Of a stretch of 64,000 nt of DNA, positions 51,161-60,331 are shown in pieces. The notes under the pieces are model-generated. The model saw nothing but the letters and a program-made list of their open reading frames with translations. It was not told where the DNA came from and ran no database searches. The stretch covers positions 213,666-277,665 of the forward strand of contig NZ_JAFEUM010000006.1 of assembly GCF_016900875.1 (NCBI RefSeq), read 5' to 3'. The position numbers and the translations under genes are program-made. Positions within the stretch are counted from its first letter, which is position 1, and each line of letters starts with the position of its first letter. The DNA comes from Vibrio ulleungensis. GTDB taxonomy: Bacteria; Pseudomonadota; Gammaproteobacteria; Enterobacterales; Vibrionaceae.

Positions 51161-52162
51161 ATGAGCACACAAAGCCACTCAAGTAACGCAGACAATCGAC
51201 CGCAAGTTTTAGTGATTGACGATATAGAAGCCAATCGACAAGCGATGCGCCGCGTACTAAAAAAGCTAGAAATAGACATTGTTGAAGCGGATTCCGGCGA
51301 GCAAGGATTATTGCAAGCTTTGTGCCGTCGCAACTTAGCTCTTGTGCTGCTCGACATTCAAATGCCTTCGATGGGAGGCTATGAAGTTGCTGAGTTTATG
51401 CAGCAAGATGAACGACTTCGTCACGTTCCTATTATTTTCCTTACCGCTTTCAATCAATCTGAAGCCAATATCCTCCAAGGGTATAAGGTCGGTGCTGTCG
51501 ACTACATTCAAAAGCCAATTGTTACAGAGGTTCTGCTCTCTAAGGTGAAAATCTTCAGTGAGCTTTGGCAGTTAAAATCCTCCGCTGTTCGCGAACTTAT
51601 GGAAAGAAAAGCGATCCAAAAGCGACTCGAGTATCTCGCAGAGTACGATGAACTAACGGGGTTGGTGAATCGTTCCTATTTGTTCTCCTATTTGGATCGA
51701 GAAATCAATCGAGCAAAACGTTACAGCACTAAGTTAGCGGTGATGTATATGGACCTCGATAACTTCAAGAGTGTGAATGATCGATTAGGCCATCAAGCGG
51801 GCGACAGGCTTCTTGCTGAAATGTCTAAAAGATTCAAAGGTTTATGCCGTTCAACGGACATTATCTCTCGACTGGGCGGGGATGAGTTTGTGTATGTATT
51901 TACTGATGTCACCGATGAAAAAGCGATAGAAGCAAAAGGACAGCAAGTGATTGAACAGTGCTCTATCAATGTCGAGCTTTCTTGCGGAGAGTCGGTCACT
52001 GTGGCTCCTAGTATCGGGATCAGTTTTTATCCAAGAGATGGCGAGGATGCCACTCAATTACTTGCGAGCGCTGACCAAGCTATGTTTTGTGCCAAACGCA
52101 CTAAAGAGCAAGTGGTTGTGCACGGTGCACCCACTCATGGCGAGGAGGTCAAGTGCGCATGA
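51161..52162 (+). CDS. Response-regulator diguanylate cyclase (REC-GGDEF)
   Basis: A 333-residue soluble regulator that should make c-di-GMP when phosphorylated. The start ATG 51161 follows AAGGAAGGGG. Upstream in-frame codons lack such a site. The receiver domain is at about 16-135, with phospho-acceptor D65 in VLLDIQMP and conserved FLTAF and QKP. The GGDEF domain is at about 170-320, with the intact active motif GGDEF at 239-243 and the inhibitory site RSTD at 230-233, exactly five residues before it. It overlaps the next gene by four bases (ATGA) and is likely the output of the histidine kinase two genes downstream. Confidence 0.92.
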   Translation: MSTQSHSSNADNRPQVLVIDDIEANRQAMRRVLKKLEIDIVEADSGEQGLLQALCRRNLALVLLDIQMPSMGGYEVAEFMQQDERLRHVPIIFLTAFNQSEANILQGYKVGAVDYIQKPIVTEVLLSKVKIFSELWQLKSSAVRELMERKAIQKRLEYLAEYDELTGLVNRSYLFSYLDREINRAKRYSTKLAVMYMDLDNFKSVNDRLGHQAGDRLLAEMSKRFKGLCRSTDIISRLGGDEFVYVFTDVTDEKAIEAKGQQVIEQCSINVELSCGESVTVAPSIGISFYPRDGEDATQLLASADQAMFCAKRTKEQVVVHGAPTHGEEVKCA

Positions 52163-53367
52163 AGCAAATAATGACGACGGCTTTACTTAGCCTGCTTTCT
52201 CTACTGAGTGGCTGCGAATATAGCACAGAGAAAAACAGTGTTCGCATTGGCGTCCTGCATAACTCTGAGGGAGAGTTTAGCCAAGATAATACAATGATGA
52301 TCTCCGCAATTAAACTTGCGATTTCTGAAGTCAATCAGGAAGGCGGAGTTAATGGCCTTCCTGTCGAAATTGTCTATCGCGACGCGGCTAACTCTGACGG
52401 ATTGTATGCACAGAAAATGCAGGAGCTACTCGGTGTAGAGAAGGTGAGAGCTGTGTTCGGTTGTCCTGATATTGAATGCCTAACTCAGTCAAAAGAACAG
52501 ATTGAGGGCTCCAGCTCGATGTTGTTTTATGCGGGCGAAAGTATAGGGGGACACGTTTCCGACCGCATTTTTACCTTGAGTGCACTTCCTACGCAGATCT
52601 ATCCTTTAGCGTTGAATTGGGCGCAGGAAAAGTTTGGGAAACGAGCGCTTTTTATTGCGAATAAAGAACGATACTCGATGTTTAATTATGTGTTTGCACA
52701 AAAGCAGTTGGAGATATTAGGTGGTGAGTTAAAATTATTGCTGCTCGATCCTGAAGACTTAAACGCCCACGCAAGCTACGCTCGTGTCATTGCCTCGTAC
52801 AACCCTGATTTTGTGATTAATGCTATTTCTGGTCGGCAAAATCGTGAGCTATTCAGTGGCATTAAAACATCAGGGTTAGAGACTCCTATACTGTCAACCT
52901 CAATGACAGCGACAGCGTTAGAACATGTCAAATTGAACGACTTGCAGCATAGCTATGTTGTATCCTCTTATTTAATGAGTCATATGAGCAAAGTGAATCA
53001 GGCGTTCATCGATGACATGCAGCAGTTGACTCGCTCGACATTTATTCCTGCGTCTGCCGCAGCGAGCTATACCGCCGTTAAGCTGTGGGCGAACACTGCG
53101 CGCAATGCAGGTACCGTAGACTCTGATTTTTTGATCAGTGCTATCGATTTGGAAAGCCACTCCAGCCCATCTGGAATCATCATCGTAGACAATAACAATC
53201 AGTCAACATGGCGAAGAATGTATATTGGGCAGTACAAAGCCAATGGGCATACCGATATTGTTTGGCAGTCGAGCAAAAGTATCCAACCCCTTCTATTGCC
53301 CGCAATTAAAGATGAAGCCATGTGGACTAAGCTTATCAACGGCCCACTGAATGTGGAGGCGCTTTGA
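52159..53367 (+). CDS. Periplasmic-binding-protein-like lipoprotein (branched-chain amino acid/urea type)
   Basis: A lipoprotein of 402 residues. The signal peptide ends in LLSLLSGC with C19 as the lipidated residue. The mature part is a type I periplasmic binding fold, beginning SVRIGVLHNSEGEF and DNTMMISAIKLAISEVNQ, and resembles UrtA/FmdD (urea, short-chain amide) or LivJ receptors. No transporter genes accompany it. It lies between a diguanylate cyclase and a sensor kinase, so I infer a role as ligand receptor for that kinase, comparable in principle to TorT with TorS. The ligand is unknown. A GTG at 52153 is an alternative start. Confidence 0.82.
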   Translation: MKQIMTTALLSLLSLLSGCEYSTEKNSVRIGVLHNSEGEFSQDNTMMISAIKLAISEVNQEGGVNGLPVEIVYRDAANSDGLYAQKMQELLGVEKVRAVFGCPDIECLTQSKEQIEGSSSMLFYAGESIGGHVSDRIFTLSALPTQIYPLALNWAQEKFGKRALFIANKERYSMFNYVFAQKQLEILGGELKLLLLDPEDLNAHASYARVIASYNPDFVINAISGRQNRELFSGIKTSGLETPILSTSMTATALEHVKLNDLQHSYVVSSYLMSHMSKVNQAFIDDMQQLTRSTFIPASAAASYTAVKLWANTARNAGTVDSDFLISAIDLESHSSPSGIIIVDNNNQSTWRRMYIGQYKANGHTDIVWQSSKSIQPLLLPAIKDEAMWTKLINGPLNVEAL

Positions 53368-56300
53368 TGAAACAAATCCGCGCTTACTTCTTAGTCAGCT
53401 TTATTATTATTGGTGCGATTCCAATGTTGATTCTATCTGGTTTAAATATCGTATCGACGTATTACAACTCTGAACACAATGCTACTCAGTTATTAATGCT
53501 GCAAGCCAAAGAGAAAGCTCAAAATATAGAGTCCTTGTTGGATAACAAACGGAATCAGCTGTCGGAGTTTTCCCGCTATGGCCCATTACTTGATGTACTA
53601 GAAAGTAGCTTGTACTTGCCGGAGAATGAAACGGCAAATGACATCACCTTTAGCCATTTGGCCCCTAGGATCGATAGTTTTGTTATCGAGAAAGATGTGC
53701 ATGACATACTCATCATTAATCGGAATGGCGATATCGTTTACAGCGCGCAAGACGATAATGTTATGGGGGAAAATATAGACGATCCTCTGTTTAAAGGCAG
53801 CTCACTCAAACGGTCCGTGCAAAACGCACTGCAGTTACTAGATCCTGAAGTCACCCCCTTTGAGCTTTATACCCCGACGGGTGAATACAGCAGTTTCGTT
53901 ATCGTTCCTGTTATTTCAAATACGACGAGACTCGGTGTTGTAGCGCTAAGGCTATCTCATCAAGGCATTGAAGAGGTCGTACAACGATTTTACGGTTTCG
54001 CATCGGGCGAGGTTGAATTGGCGCGAAGAATCGATCGAAAACAGGCGATCTCAGTCGCGGAGCTCCCTGGCGCCGACCTGAACGCCTTTGAGTATACGTT
54101 CGACTTGACCACCGAACAGAGCTTGATGAATAAGGCGCTCTCTGGAACCTCAAACATAGGAACCGGAATCGATTATCGTGGTAATAAGGTCTACGCGGCG
54201 TGGCGATACATCCCCAGTATGGACCTAGGGATTGTTGCAAAAGCTGATGTAGAAGAAGCGCAAGCCGACACCTTTAGCTTACTAAAAATGGCCTCTTCCA
54301 TTCTTATTCTCTTTATAGTGGTGATTATTGGTGTTGGACGCTTTCTTGGTAATCAAATCTCGAGACCGATACAGGCGCTATCGAATGGGGCTAAAAAGGT
54401 TGAACAAGGGGATTATGGGCATCGAGTCAGTGTTGTCGCCGATAATGAACTGAAAACGCTCGCAAACTCATTTAATTCTATGATGGAATGGATGGAAGAG
54501 GCGACATTACAAGCACAGTTGCACGCTCAAAATCAAAAACTGCACCTTGAGCTTGCGGATCTTAGTACGCAACACTCGACGACGCAGTCGCAGTCTAAAG
54601 TCATCTTGAAGTTTTTTACCCGCTACCTTAGGTGTGAAATTGGTGCATTTTATAGTTGCCGCCAACAGAATAACCAGTGGCAACTATACGCCTCCATCGG
54701 CACTAAAAGCAATACTCTTCAACAGTATCTCGAACCAGGAGATGGCATGGTTGGTGAGGTGATACTCGCTCAACAACCGCGGATTATTCAACTTGGAAAA
54801 AATTCGCAAGCGCCAACGCTGTCTACGGGTACGCAAAGCGCTCAGGCAAGCGAAGTATTAATTTTCCCGGTCATTTATCAAGGAAAAACGGTCCACATTT
54901 TAGAGTTTGCGGGTACCAATGGATTTTCTCAGGACGATATTGAGTTGCTGGAGTCATTCTCTGAGCGTATCGCATTGACGATACTGTCTACCGCGAATAA
55001 CGAAGGTGTTGCTGAGCTTCTTGCCGAAACACAAGCGCAATCAGAAGAGTTACAAGTACAGCAAGACGAGCTAAAAGAAATTAATGACTCTTTGGCTAAG
55101 CAGGGGCGTGACTTGCACGAACAATCGAAAAAATTGATCGCGCAGAAAGAAGAAATAGAGTTAAAAGCGGCTCAATTAGAAGAGAGTGGTCGCTACAAGT
55201 CTCAGTTTTTAGCCAACATGTCACACGAGCTTCGTACGCCACTCAATAGCATGCTAATTCTGTCAAAGTCGCTAGCAGACAACGAGGAAGGCTTATTGCC
55301 AGATGAAGATGTTGAAGCGGCGTCCATCATTCATCAAAGTGGTGCTCATTTGCTGCTGTTGATCAACGATATCTTGGACTTGTCCAAAATTGAATCGGGT
55401 AAAATGGACGTTAGGATCAGTGCCTTTGAGTGCCATGAGCTAAAAGACCGATTGTTTAATCACTTCAACCACATGGCTGAAGACAAAAACTTGGACTATT
55501 CAGTGCATATCTCCGACACGGTTGCGCCAGTGTTAGTGCAAGATTTTCAACGCGTTCTGCAGGTCGCAACGAACTTGATAGGAAATGCCATTAAGTTTAC
55601 TGAAGAAGGCTCAGTCAAAGTAGAGCTCGAGCAAGATGGCGGCCAACTGTTTTTAAGTGTAGAAGATACAGGTTGTGGCATAGATGCCACGCAATTAAAT
55701 TCGGTGTTTGAGGCGTTCACCCAAGCCGATGGTAGTTTAGATCGTAGGCACAGCGGCTCGGGATTAGGACTGACGATCAGTAAACAGCTTGCTACTTTAT
55801 TAGACGGTGAACTAACGGTCCAGAGTCGCCTGAATCACGGTAGTCGCTTTGTGTTGAGCGTTCCGTTAGGCGAATTGAGCGATTGCTTGCCTTTGTCGAG
55901 CGAGAAAATGGCTGTAAATACAATGGCGATATCGTCAACTTCATCGTATACGACAAATGATAATGTAGTGGTTGATACTGATCAGTCATTACAAAGCTTG
56001 CTGCCCATTGAAAGCGAAGACAGTCACTCAATCGAGTTCCTTGTGTTGAGTGAAGATGAAATTTTAGCCAGTCAATTAACCCGTCGCTGCCTAGAAAAGG
56101 GCTTTAACGTCAGTGGTGTTCAGACTGTAAATCAGGCGCTTCAATGGGTATCTGAACAAACCGTTGATGCAGTCATCGTAGATAACATGGTACCTGGTCG
56201 CGTTGATAAGAACATCGCATACAGTCTTAAAGCCGCATCAATGAACGCGAATCTAAATGTTCATCTATTGTCAGACGAAACAATTGAACATCAAACTGAT

Positions 56301-57209
56301 GTGCTGAAGCAGTTGGGGACGCATTTGGTAGGCGCTACTGATTCAAGCATTACGGCAGCGACTGTTTTAGTTGTAGAAGACAGTCTGAGTGGATTTGCGG
56401 CGACGAAGCGACTGCTAAAAGATCTTCCACTAGAGCTGCGGCATGTCGCGAGTGCAGAGTTGGCGTTTGAGGTAATAGAGCAAGAGAGCATGGACTTGTT
56501 ACTTCTCGATCTTGGGCTCCCGGGCATGTCAGGGTTCGAGTTCTTGACGGCAGCGCTTGAGCAGAACATAAGCTTACCGCAAATCATGGTCTATACAGGG
56601 CGCGATCTTAGCGAGTCCGAGCTTGATATACTTAATAAGTTTACTGATAAAGTCATCATAAAGTCCGGATTGTCGATGCAGCGCCTACTCGAAGAAGTTG
56701 AACTCTTTGTCGACAGTTATCAGCACGCGTCGAGGTCAATGAACAAGACTGAGCAGCCACTTGCATTAGTACCAACAACCGAGTCTCACTTGGGTATTCA
56801 TGATCTTGGGGATATAGCTGAACGCTTGAAAGATAAGCAGTTGCTGCTAGTGGATGATGATGTAAGAAACACTTTCTCGTTGGCCAAGGTGTTGCGAACC
56901 AAAGGTTTAATTGCCCATATCGCCTCCAATGGGGCTGATGCTCTAGAGCAAATCTCAACAAACCCAGAAATTGATTTGGTGCTGCTCGATATCATGATGC
57001 CAGTGATGGACGGTTATGAAGTGCTTCATCAGGTTCGTAATGTTATGAAAAATAATGACATTCCAATAATAGCCTTGACGGCTAGTGGCATGCCGGACGT
57101 TCGAGAAAAGTGTTTGCAGGCAGGAGCAAATAACTACGTGATGAAGCCGATAATCGATATGGATAATTTTGTTGAACTACTGGCTCAGTACCTTCATGTC
57201 GGAGAATGA
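53367..57209 (+). CDS. Large hybrid sensor histidine kinase with GAF and three receiver domains
   Basis: A 1280-residue inner-membrane kinase. From the N-terminus it has a membrane helix (about 8-30), a periplasmic Cache-like sensor (about 35-305), a second helix (about 311-330), HAMP (328-376), GAF (about 408-545) and a coiled coil (545-605). HisKA has H620 in MSHELRTPLNSM. The HATPase has N, G1 and G2 boxes (NLIGNAIKFT, VEDTGCGI, GSGLGLTI). Three receivers follow, with candidate acceptors D939, D1048 and D1208. The first receiver looks degenerate. No Hpt domain is visible, which limits a classical phosphorelay. TGATG coupling joins it to the lipoprotein gene. Confidence 0.93.
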   Translation: MKQIRAYFLVSFIIIGAIPMLILSGLNIVSTYYNSEHNATQLLMLQAKEKAQNIESLLDNKRNQLSEFSRYGPLLDVLESSLYLPENETANDITFSHLAPRIDSFVIEKDVHDILIINRNGDIVYSAQDDNVMGENIDDPLFKGSSLKRSVQNALQLLDPEVTPFELYTPTGEYSSFVIVPVISNTTRLGVVALRLSHQGIEEVVQRFYGFASGEVELARRIDRKQAISVAELPGADLNAFEYTFDLTTEQSLMNKALSGTSNIGTGIDYRGNKVYAAWRYIPSMDLGIVAKADVEEAQADTFSLLKMASSILILFIVVIIGVGRFLGNQISRPIQALSNGAKKVEQGDYGHRVSVVADNELKTLANSFNSMMEWMEEATLQAQLHAQNQKLHLELADLSTQHSTTQSQSKVILKFFTRYLRCEIGAFYSCRQQNNQWQLYASIGTKSNTLQQYLEPGDGMVGEVILAQQPRIIQLGKNSQAPTLSTGTQSAQASEVLIFPVIYQGKTVHILEFAGTNGFSQDDIELLESFSERIALTILSTANNEGVAELLAETQAQSEELQVQQDELKEINDSLAKQGRDLHEQSKKLIAQKEEIELKAAQLEESGRYKSQFLANMSHELRTPLNSMLILSKSLADNEEGLLPDEDVEAASIIHQSGAHLLLLINDILDLSKIESGKMDVRISAFECHELKDRLFNHFNHMAEDKNLDYSVHISDTVAPVLVQDFQRVLQVATNLIGNAIKFTEEGSVKVELEQDGGQLFLSVEDTGCGIDATQLNSVFEAFTQADGSLDRRHSGSGLGLTISKQLATLLDGELTVQSRLNHGSRFVLSVPLGELSDCLPLSSEKMAVNTMAISSTSSYTTNDNVVVDTDQSLQSLLPIESEDSHSIEFLVLSEDEILASQLTRRCLEKGFNVSGVQTVNQALQWVSEQTVDAVIVDNMVPGRVDKNIAYSLKAASMNANLNVHLLSDETIEHQTDVLKQLGTHLVGATDSSITAATVLVVEDSLSGFAATKRLLKDLPLELRHVASAELAFEVIEQESMDLLLLDLGLPGMSGFEFLTAALEQNISLPQIMVYTGRDLSESELDILNKFTDKVIIKSGLSMQRLLEEVELFVDSYQHASRSMNKTEQPLALVPTTESHLGIHDLGDIAERLKDKQLLLVDDDVRNTFSLAKVLRTKGLIAHIASNGADALEQISTNPEIDLVLLDIMMPVMDGYEVLHQVRNVMKNNDIPIIALTASGMPDVREKCLQAGANNYVMKPIIDMDNFVELLAQYLHVGE

Positions 57210-58062
57210 GGTTAATAGTGCAATAGCCAGCTCTTGGTTAGATGAGCCGCTTAGCGAAGAAAAAAACATTGAGATGTCGCTCCTATTGACGGTCTTGGAT
57301 GAGCATTTTGGTTATAGCTTTCGCTATTACAGTAAGAACAGTCTTGCTCGATCCTTTGCTCGAGCTTGCAGCAAATTTGGTCTTGAGCACATGAGTGATC
57401 TCATTCCTATACTGCTTCATCAACCGCGTCGCCTCGACGAAGTGATTGATGCGATTACGGTTAACTACACTCAGTTGTATCGAGAGCCGAAATCTTGGTT
57501 GAGCTTTGCCCAATCGATATTGCCGCGACTCTACTCCTATCCTAGCCTTAATATATGGATAGCTGGGTGCTCTACCGGTGAAGAAATCTATTCACTAATG
57601 ATCCTGCTTGATGAGCATAATTTGCTAGGGAGAAGTAACATTACCGCAACCGATATTAATCCTTGGGTACTGGAAACTGCCGCCAGCGGAGTTCTAAGCC
57701 AATCCCTTAATCAAAAAGACAGGGACGCCTATCAACAAAGTGGTGGAAAAGAGAACCTCGATGATTATTTTGTTGGGGGGAGGGAGTTGATAACGCCGCT
57801 TAAGCGTAGCTTAGAATCCGTCACCTTTAAGGTGCATGATCTTTGCCAAGGCCCACCGATGGAAGGGATGCACTTAGTACTGTGTCGTAATGTGTTGATT
57901 TACTTTACTCGAGAAAAGCAGAAACAAGTGGTGATGGATCTAGAGAATAGTTTGGTTCCGCTTGGGTATTGTTGTTTAGGCCAAAAAGAGAGGTTTATGC
58001 AGCACCAGGGCGGACTGAAACCTCTTGTCGAAACACAAGGGTGGTACAAGCGCTTCAGGTAG
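57196..58062 (+). CDS. CheR-type protein-glutamate methyltransferase
   Basis: A 288-residue protein with an N-terminal helical CheR domain (about 25-85) and a C-terminal SAM-dependent methyltransferase domain. The SAM motif is IAGCSTGEEIYSL near 123, and the ATDINPWVLE and LVLCRNVLIYF motifs are typical of CheR. The usual FFR motif is altered to LYR (YTQLYREPKSW). It overlaps the kinase gene by 14 bases. No CheB methylesterase, CheA, CheW or chemoreceptor is near. It may methylate the kinase or an unlinked receptor. The target is unknown. Confidence 0.88.
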   Translation: MSENEVNSAIASSWLDEPLSEEKNIEMSLLLTVLDEHFGYSFRYYSKNSLARSFARACSKFGLEHMSDLIPILLHQPRRLDEVIDAITVNYTQLYREPKSWLSFAQSILPRLYSYPSLNIWIAGCSTGEEIYSLMILLDEHNLLGRSNITATDINPWVLETAASGVLSQSLNQKDRDAYQQSGGKENLDDYFVGGRELITPLKRSLESVTFKVHDLCQGPPMEGMHLVLCRNVLIYFTREKQKQVVMDLENSLVPLGYCCLGQKERFMQHQGGLKPLVETQGWYKRFR

Positions 58063-58129
58063 AGACATTGTCTACTTAGATGGGTATAGTTCTGTAACTT
58101 TTCGTGCTTGAATGACTATTACGGACACC

Positions 58130-58708
58130 ATGTTACTGATTATCGATAACTACGACTCCTTTACCTACAACCTTTATCAATATTTCTGTGAGTTAGGTGT
58201 TGAGCCTATCGTGATCCGTAATGATGCCATTACCCTACAAGGTGTCATTGACCTGAATCCAAGTCACATTGTTATTTCGCCTGGTCCATGTACGCCGGAT
58301 CAATCAGGGGTTTCTTTAGAGGTGATCCGCGAGTTCTCGGATAAAATTCCATTGTTAGGCGTCTGCCTTGGGCATCAATCCATTGCACAAGTCTTTGGTG
58401 CAAAGGTGACGCGAGCACGAAAACCAGTCCACGGGAAAACCTCCAAAATCAATCATACCGACGCAGGTCTATTCGCACAGCTGAATCATCCATTGACTGT
58501 TACGCGATACCACTCTTTAATTGTAGACAGAGAGTCCTTACCCGACGATTTCATAATCACTGCTTGGAGCGAAACAGACGCCGGTGAGTTTGATGAAATT
58601 ATGGGCATTGCCCATAAAACGCTCCCACTGCACGGCGTGCAGTTCCATCCAGAATCGATCAAGACTGAACAAGGGCATCAGCTGTTGGGCAATTTCTTGC
58701 GCTTGTGA
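58130..58708 (+). CDS. pabA: Aminodeoxychorismate synthase glutaminase component PabA
   Basis: A class I glutamine amidotransferase supplying ammonia for p-aminobenzoate (folate) synthesis. It has 192 residues from ATG 58130, giving the family start [14 protein letters not shown]. The nucleophilic cysteine is in [13 protein letters not shown] near 79, and the catalytic His and Glu are in [10 protein letters not shown] near 168. The anthranilate-synthase subunit TrpG is very similar. The position directly before argD, as in E. coli, favours PabA. Confidence 0.88.
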   Translation: MLLIIDNYDSFTYNLYQYFCELGVEPIVIRNDAITLQGVIDLNPSHIVISPGPCTPDQSGVSLEVIREFSDKIPLLGVCLGHQSIAQVFGAKVTRARKPVHGKTSKINHTDAGLFAQLNHPLTVTRYHSLIVDRESLPDDFIITAWSETDAGEFDEIMGIAHKTLPLHGVQFHPESIKTEQGHQLLGNFLRL

Positions 58709-59053
58709 TCTCACAATTCAGAAAGAAATTTTCGCGGCTCTCAAAGAAAAGAGCTGTGAAAACTTATTCAACCGCCTGTTCTTTCCCGATCGTCAAAAAC
58801 TTGTTGTAGCTAGGCTTAGACTTTTTTTGTGACTTTTTTCAAGAAAACGCTTCATAATTGTGAATAACTGGTGCATAAATAGTCATGCAGGGTTCGAAAG
58901 TCGTGTTTTTTCCAAAGTATAAATATGGCTTCTGCTATTGAATTAGTTAATAAATTGTAAATACAATGCGCGGGCAGAATAATGTTTCGCCTTCAAAGGT
59001 GAAGGCAGAGACCTGTCCGTATTCGGTCCGGTCGAGTTAAGAAGGAATGTGCG
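58709..59053. promoter_or_regulatory. pabA-argD intergenic region with ArgR-like palindrome
   Basis: A 345-base AT-rich region. An 18-base palindrome TGCATAAATAGTCATGCA at 58872-58889, overlapping TGAATAACTGGTGCA just before it, resembles ArgR boxes and would place argD under arginine control. Nearer the gene, a GCCTT/AAGGC-type hairpin lies at about 58989-59006. No coding sequence was recognised. Confidence 0.4.
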
Positions 59054-60265
59054 ATGACAGCAAAACACGAAGTAAATCGAGCTCAGTTTGATGAGGTAAT
59101 GGTCCCTTGTTATAACCCAATGGAAATCATTCCAGTTCGAGGCGAAGGTTCGCGCATTTGGGATCAGCAAGATAAAGAATACATCGACTTTGCTGGTGGT
59201 ATCGCCGTTAGCTGTTTAGGTCACTGTCACCCTGCGATGGTGAAAGCATTAACGGAACAGGGCAACAAATTGTGGCACCTCAGTAATGTGATGACCAATG
59301 AGCCAGCATTACGCTTAGCCAAGAAACTGACAGAAGTTAGTTTTGCAGAAAAAGTCTTTTTTGCTAACTCAGGTGCTGAAGCCAATGAAGCCGCGCTCAA
59401 ACTAGCACGTCGCTGGGCCGCTGATGTTCATGGCGAAGAAAAATCTGAAATCATAGCTTTTAAGCAAGGCTTCCATGGTCGTACTTTTTTCACTGTTACC
59501 GTTGGTGGACAAGCGGCGTACTCGGATGGCTTTGGTCCTAAACCTGGTGATGTGACACACTTGCCTTACAACGATGTTGATGCGCTGGCCGCCCATATCT
59601 CGGACAAAACCTGCGCCATTATGATGGAGCCGCTGCAAGGTGAAGGCGGCATCGTCAGTCCTACTCCAGAATTTGTCCAAGCGGTACGTGAATTGTGCGA
59701 TAAGCACAATGCCCTGCTGATATTTGATGAAGTTCAAACCGGTAACGGTCGTACAGGCGAGTTTTATGCCTATCAAGGCCTAGGCATTACCCCAGATATT
59801 CTAAGTACCGCAAAATCCCTAGGCGGTGGCTTTCCGATCGGTGCAATGTTAACAACAACCGAGCTAGCGCAGCACATGAAAGTGGGCACCCATGGCTCGA
59901 CATACGGCGGGAACCCATTGGCGTGTGCGGTTGCTGAAGCTGTGGTTGATGTGATTGCTCAGCCAGAAACCTTAGCAGGTGTTAAGCAACGTGAAGCGCT
60001 ATTTCGACAAGGACTAGAAACCATTAATGCTAAATACGGCCTGTTTGAAGAAATTCGCGGCAAAGGGCTTCTAATTGGCGCTGCACTGAATGAACAGTGG
60101 CAAGGCCGAGCTCGTGACGTACTTGTTGCGGCTGGAAAAGAAGGTCTAATGGTCCTGGTTGCCGGCGCAAATGTCGTTCGTTTTACTCCGTCATTGGTGA
60201 TCACTGAAGACGAAATTAATCAAGGCTTGGCTCGTTTAGACAAAGCTATTTCCACACTAGTCTAA
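59054..60265 (+). CDS. argD: Acetylornithine/succinylornithine aminotransferase
   Basis: A class III PLP transaminase of 403 residues acting in arginine synthesis (ArgD) and probably also in arginine breakdown (AstC). The PLP motif [16 protein letters not shown] is near 102-117, [12 protein letters not shown] near 223, and the PLP lysine is in [15 protein letters not shown] near 255. GAAGGAATG precedes the start. astA and astD follow on the same strand, so one enzyme may serve both directions, as reported for related aminotransferases. Confidence 0.93.
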   Translation: MTAKHEVNRAQFDEVMVPCYNPMEIIPVRGEGSRIWDQQDKEYIDFAGGIAVSCLGHCHPAMVKALTEQGNKLWHLSNVMTNEPALRLAKKLTEVSFAEKVFFANSGAEANEAALKLARRWAADVHGEEKSEIIAFKQGFHGRTFFTVTVGGQAAYSDGFGPKPGDVTHLPYNDVDALAAHISDKTCAIMMEPLQGEGGIVSPTPEFVQAVRELCDKHNALLIFDEVQTGNGRTGEFYAYQGLGITPDILSTAKSLGGGFPIGAMLTTTELAQHMKVGTHGSTYGGNPLACAVAEAVVDVIAQPETLAGVKQREALFRQGLETINAKYGLFEEIRGKGLLIGAALNEQWQGRARDVLVAAGKEGLMVLVAGANVVRFTPSLVITEDEINQGLARLDKAISTLV

Positions 60266-60331
60266 TTTAGCGCCGCCCAGCAATACCAAGGGCTACTCGT
60301 TAGCCCTTTTTACATCAAGGAGGAAGTAGAG

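Noticed and set aside
51161..58062. A chemotaxis (Che) gene cluster
   Set aside because: Only CheR is present. No CheA, CheW, CheB, CheY-only protein or methyl-accepting receptor is encoded nearby.
58130..58708. TrpG, anthranilate synthase component II
   Set aside because: Sequence alone cannot exclude it, but there are no trp genes around it and the pabA-argD order is conserved.
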